DNA of 64,000 bases from Myxococcales bacterium (GTDB lineage: Bacteria > Myxococcota_A > Bradymonadia > UBA7976 > UBA1532): assembly GCA_020633555.1 (NCBI GenBank), contig JACKDL010000002.1, forward strand, positions 254,069 through 318,068, read 5' to 3'. Both the position numbers and the translations under genes were made by a program. The notes below the pieces were generated by a model. That model was not told the DNA's origin. It made no database searches and was given only the letters and a program-made list of their open reading frames with translations. This document shows positions 25,501 to 41,565 of the stretch, piece by piece (positions within the stretch are counted from its first letter, which is position 1; each line of letters begins with the position of its first letter).

Positions 25501-25530
25501 GTGTGATCGCTGCGAATTCACACGTTTTTT
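25501..25530 (+). promoter_or_regulatory. Inverted repeat followed by T-run upstream of the giant gene
   Basis: CGTGTGA (25500-25506) pairs perfectly with TCACACG (25518-25524) across an 11-base gap and is followed by seven T (25525-25531). The hairpin-plus-T structure resembles a weak intrinsic terminator or attenuator in the 5' region of the giant gene. As DNA it could instead be a dyad operator. The 5-bp core TGTGA/TCACA recalls CRP sites but the spacing is wrong (11, not 6). Confidence 0.4.
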
Positions 25531-25535
25531 TGGTG

Positions 25536-25547
25536 AACCTGCAGGTT
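25536..25547. promoter_or_regulatory. Perfect 12-bp palindrome before the giant gene
   Basis: AACCTGCAGGTT lies 13 bp before the ATG at 25561, just upstream of the AGGGGG ribosome site. It could be a repressor operator or, in RNA, a small hairpin near the start codon. Confidence 0.4.
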
Positions 25548-25560
25548 TTCAGGGGGACTG

Positions 25561-33573
<8,013 letters not shown>

Positions 33574-33594
33574 CGGTCGCCCTGACCGCCGATC

Positions 33595-33621
33595 GGCGGG
33601 CCGCCACCCGGGCGGTCCGCC
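33595..33621 (+). terminator. Strong GC hairpin after the giant gene
   Basis: GGCGGGCCGCC (33595-33605) pairs over 11 bp with GGCGGTCCGCC (33611-33621), including one G-U pair and a 5-base loop. It begins 21 bp after the stop at 33573. No T-tract follows, so it may stabilise the 3' end or terminate transcription without a U-run. Confidence 0.5.
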
Positions 33622-33732
33622 CTGGCCTTCGCCTTCCACCCGCCCAGCCTGATCAGCGGCCCGCGCGCCTTGTCGCGTCCGGGGGCTTTCCCTACCTTGG
33701 TCGGGTCCCTGTCCATGCTGAGGTCGTGGCCG

Positions 33733-35382
33733 ATGATGCGCCTGGCGCTGACGTTCGCCCTGCTCGCCGCCGGCGCGCTGGCGGCCTGCGAAGAGGGCCC
33801 TCCGCCCGAATCGGGATCCCCGGCGGGTGGCGCGGGGCCCCAGGCCGAGCCCCCGCCGCCCTTCGCCCCGTCACCGGCTGCGCTCACGCGCCTGACCCGG
33901 GCCCAGTACGGCAACCTGGTGCGTGATCTGTTCGGTCCGCAGGTGGTGGTGCCGGCGCGGCTGGAGCCCGACGTGCAGCAGGCGGGTTTCTCGTCGGTGG
34001 GGGCGGCCCGGACGGCCATCTCGCCCCGGGGTGTGGAGCAGTACGAGGCGGCGGCCTTCGACGTGGCCGAGCAGGCGCTGACGCCCGAGCAGCGGGGCTG
34101 GCTGCCCTGCACGCCCTCGGGCGCCGCCGATCGGGCGTGCGCCGAGCAGGTGCTGGCGCCCCTGGCCCGGCGGGCCTGGCGCCGCCCGGTGACGCCGGAC
34201 GAGGTGGCCGGGCTGCTGGGGCTGTTCGACGAGGCCGCTGCGGCCCTGGGCGACTTCCACGGGGCGCTGGTCTTCCCCGTCGCGCGGGTGCTGCAGTCGC
34301 CCCACTTCCTGTTTCGCAGCGAGCTGGGCGAGCCCGACCCCGAGCGGCCCGGGCAGCGGCGCTACACCAGCCTGGAGATGGCGTCGCGCCTGGCCTTCTT
34401 CCTGTGGAATTCGGGGCCAGACGAGGCGCTGCTGGCGGCGGGCGAGGCGGGCGAGCTGCTCAGTGACGCGGGGCTGGAGGCCCAGGCGGAGCGGCTCCTG
34501 GGTGAACCGCGGGCCCAGGCGGCCCTGCGGAACTTCTTCGTGGAGCACCTGGGCTTGAGCCGGCTGGAGGAGGCCACGAAGGATCCGACGGTGTTCGTGC
34601 ACGCGAGCGCCGATCTGGCGCCGGCGGCGAAGGAGGAGACCCTGCGGCTCATCGACCACGTGGTCTTTGAGCAGGACGTCGACTTCCGCACGCTGCTGAC
34701 CACGCGCACCACCTTCATCGACCGGCGCCTGGCCGCGCTGTACGGGGTGCCGGCGGGCGCGCCCGACGGGTTTGCCGAGGTGGTGCTGCCGGCTGACGGC
34801 CCCCGGGTCGGGCTGCTGGGCCACGCCAGCGTGCTGATGGCCAACGCCCACGCCACGGCCAGCTCGGCTACCCGGCGGGGGTCCTTCATCCGCAAAGCCC
34901 TGCTGTGCGACGTCATCCCGCCGCCGCCGGCGGACGTGGACACCACGCTGCCCGAGCCCGAGGAGGGGCTGCTGACCCTGCGGGAGCGCCTGGCGGAGCA
35001 CGCGGCCAACCCCACCTGCGCCGGCTGCCACGCCATCATGGATCCCATCGGGCTGGGGCTGGAGCAGTTCGACGGCGTGGGCCGCTTCCGCACCACCGAG
35101 AACGGCGGCGTCATCGACCCCAGCGGCGAGCTGGACGGGGTGGCCTTCGCCGACGCGCGGGCCCTGAGTGAGGCGTTGGCCGAGAGCCCGAAGGTGGGCC
35201 CCTGCCTGGTGAAGCGGCTGTACCGCCACGCCACGGCCCACGAGGAGACGGTGGGGGAGGCCGCCGAGATCGCGCGCCTGGCCGAGCATTTCGCCGCTCA
35301 GGACCACCGGGTGCAGGCCCTGCTGCTGGACCTGGTGCTGAGCCCGGGGTTCCGCACCGCCGCCGAGGGGGACGCCGAATGA
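33733..35382 (+). CDS. DUF1592/DUF1588/DUF1585-type lipoprotein with cytochrome c motif
   Basis: 549 aa from the ATG at 33733 (MMRLALTFALL), 9 bp after GAGG; an in-frame ATG at 33715 is an alternative. The lipobox is ALAAC. Successive domains have the form known from planctomycete and myxobacterial secreted proteins. A region near residue 40 has LTRLTRAQYGNLVRDLFG. A central DUF1592-like block contains FPVARVLQSPHFLFRSELGE and SRLAFFLWNSGPDEALL. A DUF1588-like block contains TTFIDRRLAALYGV and RRGSFIRKALLCDVIPPPP. A single haem-binding CAGCH is followed by IMDPIGLGLEQFDGVGRFR. Its precise role is unknown; electron transfer is implied by the CxxCH. Its stop overlaps the next start (ATGA). Confidence 0.85.
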   Translation: MMRLALTFALLAAGALAACEEGPPPESGSPAGGAGPQAEPPPPFAPSPAALTRLTRAQYGNLVRDLFGPQVVVPARLEPDVQQAGFSSVGAARTAISPRGVEQYEAAAFDVAEQALTPEQRGWLPCTPSGAADRACAEQVLAPLARRAWRRPVTPDEVAGLLGLFDEAAAALGDFHGALVFPVARVLQSPHFLFRSELGEPDPERPGQRRYTSLEMASRLAFFLWNSGPDEALLAAGEAGELLSDAGLEAQAERLLGEPRAQAALRNFFVEHLGLSRLEEATKDPTVFVHASADLAPAAKEETLRLIDHVVFEQDVDFRTLLTTRTTFIDRRLAALYGVPAGAPDGFAEVVLPADGPRVGLLGHASVLMANAHATASSATRRGSFIRKALLCDVIPPPPADVDTTLPEPEEGLLTLRERLAEHAANPTCAGCHAIMDPIGLGLEQFDGVGRFRTTENGGVIDPSGELDGVAFADARALSEALAESPKVGPCLVKRLYRHATAHEETVGEAAEIARLAEHFAAQDHRVQALLLDLVLSPGFRTAAEGDAE

Positions 35383-36737
35383 TCCTGCGCACGAGCAAGC
35401 CGGTGGCCGGCGGCCTGACCCGCCGCAGCCTGCTGCGTGGCCTGTTGGGCGGCGCGGCCATCACCGTGGGCCTGCCGCCCCTGGAGCGCTTCTTCAACGA
35501 GAGCGGCACAGCGTGGGCGGCGGGCTGCGAGGCGCTGCCCCGCCGCTTCGGCACCTTCTTCTGGGCCAACGGCACGCTGCCCGAGTTCTGGATCCCCACC
35601 GACGAGGGCCCGGGCTTCACCCTGCCGCCGCTGCTGGAGCCCTTCGCGCCGTTGCGCGCGAAGATCAGCCTGGTCACCGGCACGAAGGTGCTCACGGGCA
35701 ACCCCGTGGCGCACTGGTCGGGGGTGGGCGGCTTCCTCACGGGGCGGCCGCTCATCACCCGGGGCGGCGAGGAGTACACCTTCGCCGGACCCACGCTGGA
35801 CCAGGTCATCGCCGCCGAGGTGGGCGGCGAGACACGGTTCCGCAGTCTGCAGGTGGCCGTGGAGCGGGGGCAGGCGCCCATCAGCTACGCCGGGCCCGAC
35901 GCGGGCAACCCGCCCGAGGCGTCGCCCGCCGAGCTGTTCAACCGGTTGTTCGGCGGCGGCTTCGTGGCGCCGGGCGAAGACGCCGCGCCCGATCCGAAGC
36001 TGGCCCTGCGCCGCAGCGTGCTGGACGCCGTGATGGGGGACGTGGCGAGCCTGAAGCCCAAGCTGGGGGCGGCGGACGCACGCCGGCTCGACCAGCACCT
36101 GACCGGGATCCGTGAGCTGGAGCGCCGCATCGCGCGGCTGCAGGAGGCCCCGCCCGATCTGGCCGCCTGCGTGCGGCCCGCGGCGCCCGCCGCGGAGTTC
36201 CCCGATCTGGAGGGGCGGCCGCAACTCCGGGCGGTGAACCGGGCCATGGCCGATCTGACGGCCATGGCGTTGGCCTGCGATCAGAGCCGGGTCTTCACCT
36301 ACCAGTTCCACCAGCCCGTCTCGAACGCGCTGTTCCCCGAGGCCGAGATGGGCCACCACCGCATGACCCACGACGAGGCCGGCAGCCAGCCGGGGGTGAA
36401 GGCGATCCTCACCCAGATCATGAGTGAGTTCGCCTACTTGCTGCAGGCGCTCGACGCGGTACAGGAGGGCGACGGGACCTTGCTGGATCACATGGTGGTG
36501 CTGGGCACCTCGGACTGCGCGCGGGGGCGGACCCACGGGCTCGAGGACTTCCCGATCCTGCTGGCCGGCGGCTGCTGCGGCGAGCTGCGCACGGGGGTGC
36601 ACTACCGCTCGCCGTCCCTGGAGAACGCCAGCCGGGTGCCGCTGAGCCTGGCGCGCGCCATGGGCCTGCGGCCGGCGGCCTTCGGCGGCGACGAGGGCGA
36701 GGCCCGCGAGGGCCTGTCCGCCATCGAGGCCGGCTGA
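35379..36737 (+). CDS. DUF1552-family Tat-exported protein
   Basis: 452 aa. The N-terminus carries a twin-arginine signal (TRRSLLRGLLGGAAITVGLP). The body matches DUF1552: RRFGTFFWANGTLPEFWIP, ISLVTGTKV, FPEAEMGHHRMTHDEAG and a C-terminal DFPILLAGGCCGELRTG segment. These proteins regularly occur beside DUF1592/DUF1588 proteins; export in folded form suggests a cofactor or pre-assembled metal site. No catalytic activity is assigned to the family as far as I know. It is coupled by 4-bp and 1-bp overlaps to its neighbours. Confidence 0.88.
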   Translation: MILRTSKPVAGGLTRRSLLRGLLGGAAITVGLPPLERFFNESGTAWAAGCEALPRRFGTFFWANGTLPEFWIPTDEGPGFTLPPLLEPFAPLRAKISLVTGTKVLTGNPVAHWSGVGGFLTGRPLITRGGEEYTFAGPTLDQVIAAEVGGETRFRSLQVAVERGQAPISYAGPDAGNPPEASPAELFNRLFGGGFVAPGEDAAPDPKLALRRSVLDAVMGDVASLKPKLGAADARRLDQHLTGIRELERRIARLQEAPPDLAACVRPAAPAAEFPDLEGRPQLRAVNRAMADLTAMALACDQSRVFTYQFHQPVSNALFPEAEMGHHRMTHDEAGSQPGVKAILTQIMSEFAYLLQALDAVQEGDGTLLDHMVVLGTSDCARGRTHGLEDFPILLAGGCCGELRTGVHYRSPSLENASRVPLSLARAMGLRPAAFGGDEGEAREGLSAIEAG

Positions 36738-37732
36738 TGGGGGCCCGGCGGGCGATGGGGCGGCGGTGGCTGGGCTGGGCGCTGGGCGCCTGCGTGTTGG
36801 CGAGCGTGGGCTGCGACGACGGGGTGGGGGAGGCGTCCATGGACGGGGCGCCGTTGGCTGCCGACATGGCGCCGCCGGCGCCCGACGCCGCGCCGGGGCC
36901 GCCGGCGTGTGATCCGGCCGAGATCCTGGGTCGCGCCTGTGCGGAGGCCACCTGGGCCCCCGCGCCGGTGTGGATCGTGGCCGAGATCGCCTTTGCGGTG
37001 GCCGACGAGGACGGGCGGGTGCAGGGCTTCGACCTGGACGGCGTGAACACGGCGCGGGGCGACGACAGCGGCTGCGGCCACCGCGACTTCGTGTCGCCCG
37101 AGGGGGCCGAGGGCGTCGACAGCCAGCTCGCCACCCTGTGGCCCCTGATCGAGCAGGTCACCGGCGACGCCGTGGACGGCCTGATCCAGGGCGCCATCAA
37201 CGAGGGCACCTTGCTGATCACGTTGGCCGTGGCGGGCGACGGCGGCGAGGCGCGCTTCGCCCTGGGCAAGCTGGCGGGCGCCCCGCTGCTGGGCACCGAC
37301 GGCCGCATGCTGCCCTACCAGACCTTCGCCCCCGATCCCTACTCCGAGCCCACCATGGCCGTGGGCCGCTGGGCGGCGGACGGCCACTTCGTGGGCGGCG
37401 GCGTGGACGTGGTGCTGCCCCTGGACATCCTGAGCTTCGAGCTGGACATGCGCATCAGCGACGCGCGGGTGGACTTCCGCGTGCAGCCCGACGGCAGCCT
37501 GGTCGGCGTGCTGGGCGGGGGCCTGCAGGCGGCCGAGTTCATGGCCGCCCTGGACATGGCCGCGGTGCCCCAGGACCTGCGCGACTTCGTGCGGCGGCTG
37601 ATGTTCCAGCGGGCCGATCTGGCCCCCGACGACACGGGCGCCTGCCAGGCGGTGTCCACCGCCATGGTGTTCCGGGCGGTGCCGAGCTTCCTGGCCGACT
37701 GGGAGGCCGACGTGCGGCCGCCGGTGCCCTGA
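36737..37732 (+). CDS. Lipoprotein of unknown function, third gene of the DUF1592/DUF1552 operon
   Basis: 331 aa; the ATG overlaps the previous stop by one base. Signal peptide with lipobox LASVGC, then an Asp/Ala/Pro linker (ADMAPPAPDAAPGPPA). The mature domain has mixed alpha/beta character (WIVAEIAFAVADEDGRVQGF, VDVVLPLDILSFELDMRISD) and a conserved-looking GCGHRDFVSPEGAEGVDSQL segment. It resembles other uncharacterised myxobacterial lipoproteins in which a parsed object is compared along its length, but no named family is recognised. Coupling to DUF1552 suggests a shared outer-membrane or periplasmic assembly. Confidence 0.75.
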   Translation: MGARRAMGRRWLGWALGACVLASVGCDDGVGEASMDGAPLAADMAPPAPDAAPGPPACDPAEILGRACAEATWAPAPVWIVAEIAFAVADEDGRVQGFDLDGVNTARGDDSGCGHRDFVSPEGAEGVDSQLATLWPLIEQVTGDAVDGLIQGAINEGTLLITLAVAGDGGEARFALGKLAGAPLLGTDGRMLPYQTFAPDPYSEPTMAVGRWAADGHFVGGGVDVVLPLDILSFELDMRISDARVDFRVQPDGSLVGVLGGGLQAAEFMAALDMAAVPQDLRDFVRRLMFQRADLAPDDTGACQAVSTAMVFRAVPSFLADWEADVRPPVP

Positions 37733-37832
37733 CGTGAGGCGGGACAGGGCGTCGCCCCTACCGGCCGCCTGCCAGACCTGACATCCTGCCGCCAGCGAGG
37801 GGTACACACACACCGCTGAACGGGAGGCACCC

Positions 37833-38531
37833 ATGGCCCAGATCCCTGACTTCAAGCTGCTCTGGCTCGGCTACCCGCGGGGGCTGTCCGCGGACGTGAA
37901 GCCGCGCATCGGCGGGCAGGTGGCCTACGACTGGATCACCAACACCTGCACGATCCGCATGAGCCGGGCCTTCAACTACGCGGGCCACCGGATCCCGGCG
38001 GACCACCCGGGGCTGGCCACCACCCGCGGCGGGGACGGCCTGCGCTACGCCTTCCGCGTGGCCGAGTTCCGTCCGTACCTGCTCGAGACCTTCGGGAAGC
38101 CGACCATCAGCCACGAAGGCGAGCCCGGCACCATCCCCACCGAGCCCTTCGCCGGGCGCAAGGGGGTCATCTGTTTCGAGGCCACCTTCTCGGACGCCAC
38201 CGGCCACTTCGACATGTGGAACGGACTGCAGACCATCGGCGGGAACTACTTCTACAAGGCCCACGCGGTGCACCTGTGGGAGGCGCCCGAGGGGACGGTG
38301 GATCTGACCATCGCCCAGGGCGTGGGGCTCGGTCAGCCGAACCGCAGCGCCGACGTGAAGACGGTGCAGAAGCTGCTGAACCTGGGGCTGGCGGACGCCG
38401 GCCCCGAGGATGGGGACTGCGGGCCGCGCACGCTGCACGCCATCCGCACGTTCCAGGAGTGGCACGACCTGCCGAACGACAGCTACGTGCTGCCCGGCGG
38501 GGTCACCTGGTTCCGGCTGACGAACCCCTGA
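37833..38531 (+). CDS. Tae4-like cysteine amidase with peptidoglycan-binding domain
   Basis: 232 aa; the ATG follows GGGAGGCACCC. Residues 1-150 match the T6SS amidase effector 4 (Tae4) family. The nucleophile Cys39 lies in NTCTIRMSRAFNYAG, the catalytic His125 in GHFDMWNG, with FAGRKGVICFEA between them. Tae4 enzymes cleave the D-Glu/mDAP bond of peptidoglycan stem peptides. Residues about 165-230 form a PG_binding_1 domain (SADVKTVQKLLNL, GPRTLHAIRTFQEW). There is no signal peptide. No immunity gene (Tai4) or secretion genes are adjacent, so it is an orphan effector or lysin. It stands alone between a + strand operon and a minus-strand pair. Confidence 0.82.
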   Translation: MAQIPDFKLLWLGYPRGLSADVKPRIGGQVAYDWITNTCTIRMSRAFNYAGHRIPADHPGLATTRGGDGLRYAFRVAEFRPYLLETFGKPTISHEGEPGTIPTEPFAGRKGVICFEATFSDATGHFDMWNGLQTIGGNYFYKAHAVHLWEAPEGTVDLTIAQGVGLGQPNRSADVKTVQKLLNLGLADAGPEDGDCGPRTLHAIRTFQEWHDLPNDSYVLPGGVTWFRLTNP

Positions 38532-38580
38532 GCCCCCGCCGAGCGGGCGGCGAGGGAGCCGCCCGGCAAGGTGACCCCCG

Positions 38581-39573
38581 CTACAGGGTCGCCAGCATGG
38601 CTGCGAAGGCCAGCCCGCCGCCCGAGGCCACGAAGGCCACCCGGTCGCCCGGACCCACGGCGCCCGATCGCACCGCGTCATCGAAGGCCATGGGGATGCA
38701 CGCCGAGCCGGTGTAGCCGAGCTGCTGCATCACCGTGTGCCCCCGCTCGGTGGGCACGCCCAGCCGGGTCAGCGTCTCGTGGATGCTGTTGATGTTGAGT
38801 TGGGTGAAGACGTAGCGGTCGATGTCCAGCGGCGTGATGCCCTGAGCCTCGCACAGCTCGCCGATGAGCCGCGTCCAGGTGTCGGGGTTCACGCTCACCG
38901 GGAACTTGTGGACGAACTTCACCGTGTGCTCGCGGGCCGCGAGGCGCTCGGGGGTGATGGGCCGGGCGGCCCCCCCGGCGTAGATGCCCATCCAGCCATG
39001 GTACTGGCCGTCGGTGTGCAGCTTGCACGGTCCCAGGCCAGGCCCGTCGCCCGCCTCGGCCCGCAGCACCACCGCCCCCGCGCCGTCGGCGAAGAGGGTG
39101 GCGGTCTTCTTGTCGTCCAGGTCCAGGAACCGGCTCATGGCGTAGGCGCCGATGACCAGGGCGTGGGTGTACTGGGCGTCTGCCGCCAGGAACTTCCGGG
39201 CGATGTCCAGCGCCGTCACGAAGCCCGCGCAGGCGGTGTTGATGTCGAAGGTGGCGGCCCCCGTGGCGCCCAGCGCGTGCTGCACCACGCTGGCGGTGCT
39301 GGGGCTGAGCTGCTCGGGGGTGTCGGTGCTGATGATCAGCAGGTCCACCTGCTCGGGGGCGACGCCCGCGGCGGCGAGCGCCGCGCGGGCCGCGCCCTCG
39401 GCCAGGGTGGCCGTGGACTCGTCGTCCGCACACCAGTAGCGGTGGTGGATGTCCAGGTTGCTGGCCAGCCAGTCCCCGACGCCGCCGCCGAAGCGGTCGT
39501 CGAAGAAGGCGTTGGGCACCCCCTGGCGGCCGTGCACGGCGCCCGTGCCGGCGATGACGGCCCGGCGCATCAC
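38581..39573 (-). CDS. 3-oxoacyl-ACP synthase III-like (thiolase-fold) enzyme with altered active site
   Basis: 330 aa of the FabH type. The acyl-accepting Cys115 lies in FDINTACAGFVTAL. The decarboxylation residues of FabH are not conserved: the PHQAN His position is Thr257 (VFTQLNINSI) and the GNTSAAS Asn position is Tyr287 (LGYTGSACIP). The C-terminal GDRVAFVASGGGLAFA loop is normal. The enzyme is therefore probably not the housekeeping FabH. It may transfer acyl groups or do a condensation without malonyl decarboxylation. It overlaps the upstream Cys-rich lipoprotein gene by 4 bp. Confidence 0.85.
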   Translation of the reverse strand: MMRRAVIAGTGAVHGRQGVPNAFFDDRFGGGVGDWLASNLDIHHRYWCADDESTATLAEGAARAALAAAGVAPEQVDLLIISTDTPEQLSPSTASVVQHALGATGAATFDINTACAGFVTALDIARKFLAADAQYTHALVIGAYAMSRFLDLDDKKTATLFADGAGAVVLRAEAGDGPGLGPCKLHTDGQYHGWMGIYAGGAARPITPERLAAREHTVKFVHKFPVSVNPDTWTRLIGELCEAQGITPLDIDRYVFTQLNINSIHETLTRLGVPTERGHTVMQQLGYTGSACIPMAFDDAVRSGAVGPGDRVAFVASGGGLAFAAMLATL

Positions 39574-41459
39574 TCCTCGAGCTGCCCGCAGGCGGCGACG
39601 CCAGCGCAGTCGGCCGCGGTCAGCACGCAGATCTGCACGTCGGGCATCTCGGCCGAGCAGCTCGCCTCACAGGCCATCCGCCAGGCGGCCTCGTCCGCGG
39701 GGGCGTCGGCCTCGCAGCCGAGCCGGCGCGCACACACGGCCGGGCAGGCGCTGGGGGGCTCGGCCTCGCCGCACGCGGCGATGTCCGCGCACTCCGGCGC
39801 GGCGAGCTCGCAGGCGCGCTGGGAGGCCGCCAGCGCCCCGCAGGCGGTCAGGCACTCGGCGGTGAACGCCTCGGCGTCCTCGGGCATTTCGCAGGTGGCC
39901 TTGCGGTCGCAAAGGGCCGGGCAGCCGGGCGCCGGCTCGACGGGCGCGGGCTCCTGGCAGGCCTGCATGGCCTGGCAGTCCTGGCCGGCCTCGAGCAGGC
40001 AGCCGATGGTCTCGTCGCCCCAGGGCTCGCCGCCGGCGCCGCCGCAGGCCGCCACGCAGGTGGCCAGGGCGTCCTCGCTGGGGGGCAGCAGGCCACAGCC
40101 GTTCAGGCCGGCGCAGGCCAGATCGCAGGCCGTGGGCTCCACGGGCGCGGGGGCGCCGGGGCACACGGTCACCGCCTCGCAGGCGTCGCCGGCGGCCGCG
40201 TAGCAGGCCAGATCGCCCGGGGTCCACGCGGCCTCGCACGCCATGACGCACGCCATGGTGCCGCCCTCGAAGCCCGCCTCGCACACTTCGAGCGCGGCGC
40301 AGGCGGTGGTGCAGTCGGTGACGGGCAGCTCGCCGAAGCAGGCGTCGATGTCGCCGCAGGCAGCGATGTTGGCCAGGCAGCCGGCGGTGGCGGGATCGGG
40401 ATCGCCCGCGCCGCAGCTCTCGATGCAGGTGGCCAGCGGCATGCAGCCGCCCTCGTCATCGGGCCAGCACAGCTCGCAGCCGTCCAGGGCGCCGCAGGCG
40501 CGATCGCAGGCGGTGATGCCCGGCTCGATGGGCTCGTCGCCGGTCAGACAGGCGATGATGGGCTCCTCATCGCAGGCCTCCAGCGCATCCAGGCAGGCGT
40601 AGGGCGTGGGCTCGGCCGCCCGGCAGCCCTCGGCGCAGTCCGCGGGGCTCAGGCAGTTGTCGTCGGCGTCGGGGATGCAGTAGCCGCAGCCGTCCAGGAA
40701 GGTGCAGCGCCGGGCGCAGTCGTCGTCGCCGATGTCGCTGGTGAGGCAGGCGGCGATGGCGTCGGCCTCGCACATCATCAGATCGTTCAGGCAGGCCCCC
40801 TCGTCGGGCCAGTCGGCGCGGCAGGTCTCGGCGCAGGTGGCCACGTCCAGGCAGGCGCCGTCGTCGCCCAGCAGGCACTGGCCACAGCCGTCCAGCACCC
40901 GGCAGGCGTCGGCGCAGCCGTCATCGCCCGCGCCGTCGTCGGTGAGGCACGCCGCGATGGCCTGGTCGTCGCAGGTGTTCAGGGCGGCCAGGCACTCGGC
41001 GCCCTCGAAGGCGCCCTGCCGGCAGGTGGCGTCGCAGGCGTACACGTCCAGGCAGGCGCCGTTGGCGTCCGTCAGGCAGGTCTGGCAGCCGTCGAGCCGG
41101 CCGCAGGCCTGCTGGCAGGCGTCCACCGCGCTGCCGTCCAGGCAGGCGCCGATGTCGGCCTCGTTGCAGCCGTTGGTGCTGGCCAGGCACAGGTATGCGG
41201 CCTGGTCGTCGGTCTGCCGGCAGACCTGCGCGCAGGCCTCGGGGCTCAGGCAGTCACCGTCGCCCACGCACTGCCCGCACTGCTCCAGCTTCAGGCAGCC
41301 GTCGTAGCAGACGTCATCGATGACCTCGCCGCCGCCGCCCGCGCCGCCCTGGCCGCCGGGCCCCGCGTCGTTCAGGTTGGCCTCGCCCTCAACGGTGCAG
41401 GCCGACAGGGCGAACATCAGCCCCACCGCGCCCGCCCAGATCCAGTGCCGCTCACGCAT
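39570..41459 (-). CDS. Cys-rich lipoprotein with nine tandem Cys repeats
   Basis: 629 aa. Lipoprotein signal with lipobox ALSAC at about residue 21, then a Gly-rich linker (PGGQGGAGGGGEV). The mature protein consists of nine repeats of about 60-65 residues, each opening C..xC..LDGC or a variant. The first five share the pattern CxxxCxxLDGCxxC with later CLD, C, C, ACL, C and ACL positions; the last four have fewer Cys (about eight). All Cys are presumably oxidised in disulfides in the periplasm or at the surface. No known domain family is recognised. It is the first gene of a coupled pair with the KAS-III-like enzyme. Confidence 0.8.
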   Translation of the reverse strand: MRERHWIWAGAVGLMFALSACTVEGEANLNDAGPGGQGGAGGGGEVIDDVCYDGCLKLEQCGQCVGDGDCLSPEACAQVCRQTDDQAAYLCLASTNGCNEADIGACLDGSAVDACQQACGRLDGCQTCLTDANGACLDVYACDATCRQGAFEGAECLAALNTCDDQAIAACLTDDGAGDDGCADACRVLDGCGQCLLGDDGACLDVATCAETCRADWPDEGACLNDLMMCEADAIAACLTSDIGDDDCARRCTFLDGCGYCIPDADDNCLSPADCAEGCRAAEPTPYACLDALEACDEEPIIACLTGDEPIEPGITACDRACGALDGCELCWPDDEGGCMPLATCIESCGAGDPDPATAGCLANIAACGDIDACFGELPVTDCTTACAALEVCEAGFEGGTMACVMACEAAWTPGDLACYAAAGDACEAVTVCPGAPAPVEPTACDLACAGLNGCGLLPPSEDALATCVAACGGAGGEPWGDETIGCLLEAGQDCQAMQACQEPAPVEPAPGCPALCDRKATCEMPEDAEAFTAECLTACGALAASQRACELAAPECADIAACGEAEPPSACPAVCARRLGCEADAPADEAAWRMACEASCSAEMPDVQICVLTAADCAGVAACGQLEE

Positions 41460-41565
41460 CGTGCTCTCCCCGTGCCGTGGTGCGTTCGAGGGCGAGTCAA
41501 CGCGGCCCGGCCGCTCGGATCAAGTCGCTTCCCACGGCCGCGCCGTCCCTGGGCTATGCTGGGCC

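Noticed and set aside
25501..25523. CRP-type binding site from TGTGA...TCACA
   Set aside because: The arms are separated by 11, not 6, bases, so it does not fit the CRP spacing. Kept only as an unspecified dyad or hairpin.
37833..38531. Tae4-like gene as part of a type VI secretion cluster
   Set aside because: No VgrG, Hcp, ClpV, PAAR or TssB/C-like gene is recognised anywhere in the window.
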